A model generated the notes under the pieces. It was not told the origin of the DNA, searched no databases, and saw nothing but the letters and a program-made list of their open reading frames with translations. From contig CANGFL010000021.1 in NCBI GenBank assembly GCA_947453015.1, forward strand, positions 1 through 10,093: 10,093 nucleotides of DNA. The letters are read 5' to 3'. Position 1 is the stretch's first letter, and the number at the start of each line of letters is the position of its first letter. The translations under genes and the position numbers were made by a program. Origin of the DNA: Oxalobacteraceae bacterium (GTDB lineage Bacteria; Pseudomonadota; Gammaproteobacteria; Burkholderiales; Burkholderiaceae_D). Below, piece after piece: positions 6,270-10,093 of this stretch.

Positions 6270-7460
6270 TTACTTAAGCTGATCATTCAACAAGGTGATT
6301 ATGCGTTCCGCATTGGCGCTCTTGGCAACCTCACCTTGTTCATCCAGTACGCTGACCTGCGTTTTTGCATCGCTCGATGATTTGACAAGCACGCGATAAC
6401 GCTGCGCACCCTTCTTATCGTCTTTCGAGCTAAACAAACGAGAAAAGAATCCGGGTTCACTTTTCTTAACTTCAGCATCTGCCACCTGATCGATATAGCG
6501 AACAAAGTAGAGACCGCGAGTACGGTCACGATCTTCAACCGTGAAACCTACACGATCAAGGGCCAAACCAACACGACGCCAGGCACGGTCGAAACCTTCA
6601 TCAACAACTAAGAAGCTGCCGGCTGCATCCTTCACTAATTTGGCACGCTCTTGTGCCGGCTTAGCGCTCTCTACAGCAACCTTCGCAGTTGTTGGCTTTT
6701 CGTCGTTACCCAAGCGTGCCATCAAGCGACCCAGGAATTCAGCTTCAAGTTCGGGTTCAGAGGGACGACTGGTCCAGACAGTTTTATCTTTCATCTGGCC
6801 CGTTACGACTTCGGCAGCACCGCGATGACTAATATAAATTTCAGTACCACCGTCAGGGGTGCGCTCTAAACGCGTGCGGAATTTGTCGCGCTCACCGGTC
6901 GAATAAATAGAATCAAATACTTTACCGATCGTGTTGCGAATAAAATCTTGTGGGATTTTGGCACGGTTCTCAGCCCAGTCGGTTTCCATCACACCGGCTT
7001 CAGGAGTTTCGACGGCCAATAAGAATCCACTCTCTTGCCAAAATTCTTTAATACGTGGCCACAGAACATCAGGCGCTTGTTTGCTCACCAGCCAGCGCTG
7101 ACTGCCTGCACGTTCAACGCGCATTCCGGCTAGCGGGTCTGATGATGGTGCCACTTTGCCCTCAACCGTCTTGGCGCTTGCGGTTTTACGCTGCTCATTA
7201 AATGTGGACGCAGTCGCCGTTCCTTTTGAGTTTTCTCCTACGGCGTAACGACTATCGCCTTTTGTCTGAGTCAAGTCAGGTGGAACTTCCAGCTTATTGC
7301 CAGCATTGCTTGTCTTACCAACGCTCTTGTAATCGATCTTTTCTGGCTCCAGCATCTCACCCACCGAGCTGCAGCCCGAGAGAGTGACTAGCGCCATCGA
7401 AAGTAAGCACGCTGAACGGCGCAACGAGGTCAAATTAAAACGTGAGGCAAGAGTCATCAT
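6270..7460 (-). CDS. bamC: Outer membrane protein assembly factor BamC (NlpB), lipoprotein
   Basis: BamC is a lipoprotein of the BAM complex, which folds beta-barrel proteins into the outer membrane, and binds BamD through an extended N-terminal segment. From the chosen ATG there are 396 residues (E. coli 344): a basic n-region, a hydrophobic core and lipobox LSGC with Cys30. An unstructured stretch with EKIDYKSVGK follows (about 40-110), then a first helix-grip domain (about 113-250, with RWLVSKQAPDVLWPRIKEFW and METDWAENR) and a second (about 280-396, with SFLVVDEGFDRAWRRVGLALDRVGF). The frame stays open to an ATG at 7544, but that would add 28 residues before the signal peptide and spoil it. 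Starts at 7460 or 7457 are therefore preferred, although no clear Shine-Dalgarno precedes them (CCCCCTC). dapA lies 99 bases upstream, the order also seen in E. coli. Confidence 0.92.
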   Translation of the reverse strand: MMTLASRFNLTSLRRSACLLSMALVTLSGCSSVGEMLEPEKIDYKSVGKTSNAGNKLEVPPDLTQTKGDSRYAVGENSKGTATASTFNEQRKTASAKTVEGKVAPSSDPLAGMRVERAGSQRWLVSKQAPDVLWPRIKEFWQESGFLLAVETPEAGVMETDWAENRAKIPQDFIRNTIGKVFDSIYSTGERDKFRTRLERTPDGGTEIYISHRGAAEVVTGQMKDKTVWTSRPSEPELEAEFLGRLMARLGNDEKPTTAKVAVESAKPAQERAKLVKDAAGSFLVVDEGFDRAWRRVGLALDRVGFTVEDRDRTRGLYFVRYIDQVADAEVKKSEPGFFSRLFSSKDDKKGAQRYRVLVKSSSDAKTQVSVLDEQGEVAKSANAERIITLLNDQLK

Positions 7461-7559
7461 GAGGGGGAATTCACTGAAATTTTTAGAAGAAATCAAAACA
7501 ACTTTGTTGCAACAATTTGGAAACCAGACTGTTTGTATGCACATACACCATACCGAGCT
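7461..7559 (-). promoter_or_regulatory. dapA-bamC spacer with two inverted repeats
   Basis: The 99 bases between the dapA stop and the bamC start hold a perfect 12-bp palindrome TTGTTGCAACAA (7504-7515) and TGTATG-CA-CATACA (7534-7547, 6-bp arms). Neither is followed by a T run in the reading direction, so neither looks like a terminator. They could be an operator or an mRNA processing site. I see no convincing -35/-10 pair. Confidence 0.35.
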
Positions 7560-8435
7560 TTACAGAACACCTGATTCACGCAAAGCTGAAAGAACCGCAT
7601 CGTGATGTGCGCTGCCTAAAGTCACTAAAGGCAGTCGAATACCTGCTTCGATACGACCCATCTGCGCTAGCGCCCATTTCACTGGTACTGGGTTAGGTTC
7701 GGTAAACAGTCGATTATGCAGGGGAATCAGTTTATTGTTAATGGCAATCGCATCGGCAATACGACCTTCCATGGCCGCCACACACAAATTGTGCATGTCG
7801 CGTGGCGCAACGTTCGCAGTGACTGAAATATTGCCTTGACCACCGCACAACATCAGTGCCATCGCTGTCGCATCATCACCCGAATAGACAGCAAATGATT
7901 TCGGCACAGCGCGTAACAATTCGGTTCCGCGTGCCAAATTACCTGTGGCGTCTTTAACGCCGACTATTCCTTTGACACCCGCCAAACGCACGATCGTTTC
8001 ATTGCTCATATCGGCCACGGTACGGCCGGGCACGTTATAAAGAATGACGGGCAGATCTACTGACTCCGCAATTTTTTTGAAATGCTGGAACATGCCTTCT
8101 TGCGTTGGGCGGTTGTAGTAAGGCACCACCTGTAACGAGGCATTAGCACCCACGCTCTTTGCGTAGGTGGTTAGTTCTATGGCCTCGGAAGTCGAATTAC
8201 CGCCGGTACCAGCGATAACGGGAATGCGTCCTGCAACGTGATCAACGCACAAACGAATTAATTCGCAATGCTCTTCAACGGTTACCGTAGGCGATTCACC
8301 GGTAGTACCAACAATCACGATGGCGTCCGTGCCCTCTGCAATATGCCAGTCAATCAGTTTTTTCAAACCTGGCAAATCAAGACTTCCGTCCTGATGCATA
8401 GGCGTGACGATAGCAACGATGCTGCCTTTGATCAT
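7560..8435 (-). CDS. dapA: 4-hydroxy-tetrahydrodipicolinate synthase DapA
   Basis: DapA condenses pyruvate with aspartate semialdehyde, the first committed step to diaminopimelate (peptidoglycan) and lysine. The protein is 291 residues, the family's normal length, and forms a TIM barrel. Catalytic residues fall at the E. coli numbers: T44-T45 in VGTTGES, Y107 in [13 protein letters not shown]133 in LYNVPGRT and the Schiff-base K161 in GVKDATG. GTGGNST (76-82) and the R138 loop are also present. The start at ATG 8435 gives the usual [13 protein letters not shown]. No strong Shine-Dalgarno is visible (GCGGCGG only). It sits 70 bases after the methyltransferase gene and 99 before bamC. All active-site residues are intact, so it should be functional. 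Confidence 0.98.
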   Translation of the reverse strand: MIKGSIVAIVTPMHQDGSLDLPGLKKLIDWHIAEGTDAIVIVGTTGESPTVTVEEHCELIRLCVDHVAGRIPVIAGTGGNSTSEAIELTTYAKSVGANASLQVVPYYNRPTQEGMFQHFKKIAESVDLPVILYNVPGRTVADMSNETIVRLAGVKGIVGVKDATGNLARGTELLRAVPKSFAVYSGDDATAMALMLCGGQGNISVTANVAPRDMHNLCVAAMEGRIADAIAINNKLIPLHNRLFTEPNPVPVKWALAQMGRIEAGIRLPLVTLGSAHHDAVLSALRESGVL

Positions 8436-8465
8436 AATTGTGCCGCCGCAAAAATCTAAACCGTG

Positions 8466-8471
8466 ATTGTA
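8466..8471 (-). promoter_or_regulatory. Possible -10 element upstream of dapA
   Basis: On the minus strand TACAAT (8471 down to 8466) lies 30 bases before the dapA ATG and would start transcription near 8459. No good -35 lies at the right distance (best TGTCCG at 18 bases), so this may be an internal promoter needing an activator, or chance. Confidence 0.3.
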
Positions 8472-8505
8472 GCGGATAGCGATGCTCGCCGGACAGATTG
8501 CCTTG

Positions 8506-9093
8506 CTACGGATGAGTGTCTAAGCCACGCGATTCCGGCACCCCGACAGGCCCACGGATAAGGCAAATCCTTTGCACCATCGCAGGTTTGGGTTGACTGA
8601 CATAACCATCCTCGAAAGCCAACACATGGAATTCTGGATTTGATGATGCCAAACTCAGCAATTCGCCTGGCGTAAGTAGAAAATCCGGATTGGAGGGCTT
8701 GCCAAAAAGGCCATTATCGTGCGCGAAAGTTTCGTAAATAAAAACACCGCCCGCACGCAAACTGAGCAGTAAATCACCCATCAAGGGTCGATGCAGGTAA
8801 TTGGTAACGATAATCCCGCCGAATTGGTTGGGCACCAATGGCCAGTCGGGATGGCTGGCGCTATTGCTCTGCTCAAGATCAAACGACAGGCACTGAATAG
8901 TTTGCGATGGGTTAGCACCCAGTGCGCTAACGTCTTTATCAACGGCCAACACCGAGTGACCCAAACTGGCTGCATAGCGAGCATGACGACCGCCGCCACA
9001 CGCTAAGTCCAGCACCCTACTTTCCGGCTGAATCAAACCCGCAAAGCGACGCACCCAAGGTGAAACAACATCCATGATTTGGTGGGTGGTCAT
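8506..9093 (-). CDS. Class I SAM-dependent methyltransferase, substrate unknown
   Basis: A 195-residue cytosolic protein with a Rossmann-type methyltransferase fold. Motif [10 protein letters not shown] is at 27-35 with the following RHARYAA helix. The acidic residue at the end of strand 2 is D52 in VLAVDKD. FDLE at 71-74 marks strand 3, and [14 protein letters not shown] (91-104) fills the motif IV region. After it come [16 protein letters not shown] and a C-terminal sheet ending at IRG. It is TehB/UbiE-like in general shape, but no target-specific domain is present, so the methyl acceptor cannot be named. It lies between trpS (72 bases) and dapA (70 bases) on the same strand, and no terminator is seen in either gap. 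The ribosome site is weak. I know this gene as a frequent trpS neighbour in Burkholderiales. Confidence 0.85.
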   Translation of the reverse strand: MTTHQIMDVVSPWVRRFAGLIQPESRVLDLACGGGRHARYAASLGHSVLAVDKDVSALGANPSQTIQCLSFDLEQSNSASHPDWPLVPNQFGGIIVTNYLHRPLMGDLLLSLRAGGVFIYETFAHDNGLFGKPSNPDFLLTPGELLSLASSNPEFHVLAFEDGYVSQPKPAMVQRICLIRGPVGVPESRGLDTHP

Positions 9094-9165
9094 AAATAGC
9101 CCAAATAAATCAATTATTTACACAACTAAATTAAAGTGCTTTGTTGCAGTTATTTGTTGCGCTGC

Positions 9166-10093
9166 TTAGTTATACGAGAGCCCCATCTCTTCACGCACAT
9201 CACGCATCGTTTCTTGCGCGAACTTGCGAGCTTGGTCGCATCCATCGGCCACAATCGCGCGCACCAGCGACGGATCATCCAAATATTGCTGCGCCCGTTC
9301 GCGCATGGGTTCTTGCTCTTTCAAAATGCCGTCAATCACGGGTTGTTTGCATTCGAGGCATCCTATGCCCGCTGATTTGCAGCCTTTAGTAACCCACTCA
9401 CGAGTCACATCATCCGAGTAGACCAAATGAAATTGCCAAACAGGGCATTTATCCGGGCTGCCGGGATCGGTTCTACGCACGCGCGCCGGATCAGTCGGCA
9501 TGGTGCGGATTTTTTTCGTGACGGTGTCGCGATCATCACGCAATGCAATCGTGTTGCCGTAGCTCTTAGACATTTTTTGTCCATCTAAACCCGGCAGACG
9601 AGATGCTTCTGTAAGTAATGCTTGAGGTTCAACTAAAATTAATTTGCGGCTACCTTCGAGGTAACCAAACAAACGCTCACGATCAATCATCGACAAATTC
9701 TGTGCATCATCCAGCATAGCCTTGGCTTGTTCCAGAGCGTCTTCTTTGCCCTGCTCCTGGAAATCATTGCGCAATTCCATGTAAAGTTTGGCACGTTTAG
9801 TACCGAGCTTTTTCACAGCTTCTTTGGCTTTTTCTTCGAAATCTTTTTCGCGGCCATACAAATGATTAAAGCGACGAGCAATTTCGCGCATCATCTCAAT
9901 ATGTGGCACTTGATCTTCACCTACCGGCACCATGCTGGCGCGGTAAATTAAAACGTCGGCCGCTTGCAGCAAGGGGTAACCCAAGAAACCATAGGTCGCC
10001 AAATCGCGATCCGCTAATTTTTCTTGTTGATCTTTGTAGGTCGGCACACGCTCAAGCCAGCCCAACGGTGTAGACATGGAGAGCAGCAAGTGC
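9166..10093 (-). CDS. trpS: Tryptophanyl-tRNA synthetase, 5' end cut by the window edge
   Basis: TrpS charges tRNA-Trp with tryptophan using ATP (class I synthetase, cytosol). About 309 residues are visible. The frame stays open through the right edge (...HLLLSMSTPLGWLERVPTYK), so the TTG at 10087-10089 is an internal Leu, and the HIGH motif and N-terminus lie outside. Visible signatures are YPLLQAADVLIYRASMVPVGEDQ (Trp-binding face, shown here by its ends), the KMSKS loop at 9562-9576, and the C-terminal helical anticodon domain ending in EEMGLSYN. Between them is an insertion relative to short TrpS forms. In the C-terminal part, four Cys at 9445-9447, 9379-9381, 9358-9360 and 9349-9351 are spaced C-x21-C-x6-C-x2-C, close to the iron-sulfur motif known from Thermotoga TrpRS. 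It is the first visible gene of the minus-strand cluster. Confidence 0.97.
   Translation of the reverse strand, partial: HLLLSMSTPLGWLERVPTYKDQQEKLADRDLATYGFLGYPLLQAADVLIYRASMVPVGEDQVPHIEMMREIARRFNHLYGREKDFEEKAKEAVKKLGTKRAKLYMELRNDFQEQGKEDALEQAKAMLDDAQNLSMIDRERLFGYLEGSRKLILVEPQALLTEASRLPGLDGQKMSKSYGNTIALRDDRDTVTKKIRTMPTDPARVRRTDPGSPDKCPVWQFHLVYSDDVTREWVTKGCKSAGIGCLECKQPVIDGILKEQEPMRERAQQYLDDPSLVRAIVADGCDQARKFAQETMRDVREEMGLSYN

Noticed and set aside
6541..6869. Plus-strand open frames within bamC
   Set aside because: They overlap strongly supported bamC domains, have no ribosome site and show no recognisable motif.
8436..8505. Possible terminator between the methyltransferase gene and dapA
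   Set aside because: Only a distant 5-bp GTAGC/GCTAC pairing is present, with no T run, so transcription probably continues.
9094..9165. Repeated GCAACAAA (read on the minus strand) between trpS and the methyltransferase gene
   Set aside because: There are two 8-base copies only, in AT-rich DNA, with no pairing partner and no known site match.
1..10093. A defence island, prophage, insertion sequence or other novel system
   Set aside because: Every substantial frame belongs to a housekeeping or envelope family except the phosphoesterase-like protein. No transposase, integrase, direct-repeat array or composition break was seen.

Overview
The window looks like a housekeeping stretch of a betaproteobacterial chromosome, most likely Burkholderiales. 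The block trpS - methyltransferase - dapA - bamC - MBL hydrolase on the minus strand, and the block mutS - slyD-type FKBP - roxA-type oxygenase - tiny Ala/Pro-rich lipoprotein, resemble that order as I remember it. Base composition is close to balanced, so a moderate-GC member (Oxalobacteraceae-like) is possible, but I cannot place it further. I see no phage genes, insertion sequences, CRISPR array, tRNA or rRNA.

Layout. Positions 1-3062 (plus): the 3' five-sixths of mutS, followed with a 4-base overlap by a secreted protein that I read as a degenerate calcineurin-like phosphoesterase. Positions 3094-3627 (minus): a SlyD-type FKBP prolyl isomerase, transcribed divergently from roxA (3758-4885, plus), a JmjC-type ribosomal oxygenase. 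Their 130-base spacer holds two good -10 elements, and the one for roxA lies so close to the ATG that the mRNA should be leaderless. Positions 4886-5427: a long non-coding leader with a clear promoter and inverted repeats, then a 69-codon lipoprotein with DNA-level tandem repeats, closed by a strong hairpin terminator that also serves the opposing gene. Positions 5432-10093 (minus): an apparent five-gene cluster read trpS (cut by the right edge), SAM methyltransferase, dapA, bamC, YycJ/WalJ-like metallo-beta-lactamase hydrolase.

How the genes relate. MutS (mismatch repair) and the YycJ-like nuclease-fold protein may both touch DNA repair. SlyD, RoxA and TrpS serve protein folding and translation. 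BamC belongs to the outer-membrane beta-barrel assembly machine and DapA to lysine/diaminopimelate synthesis for the cell wall. The dapA-bamC adjacency is also found in gammaproteobacteria.

The window is mostly ordinary. The points most worth checking are the phosphoesterase-like protein that has lost its metal-binding motifs, the four-cysteine motif in TrpS resembling the iron-sulfur site of Thermotoga TrpRS, the leaderless roxA start, and the structured leader of the small lipoprotein gene.
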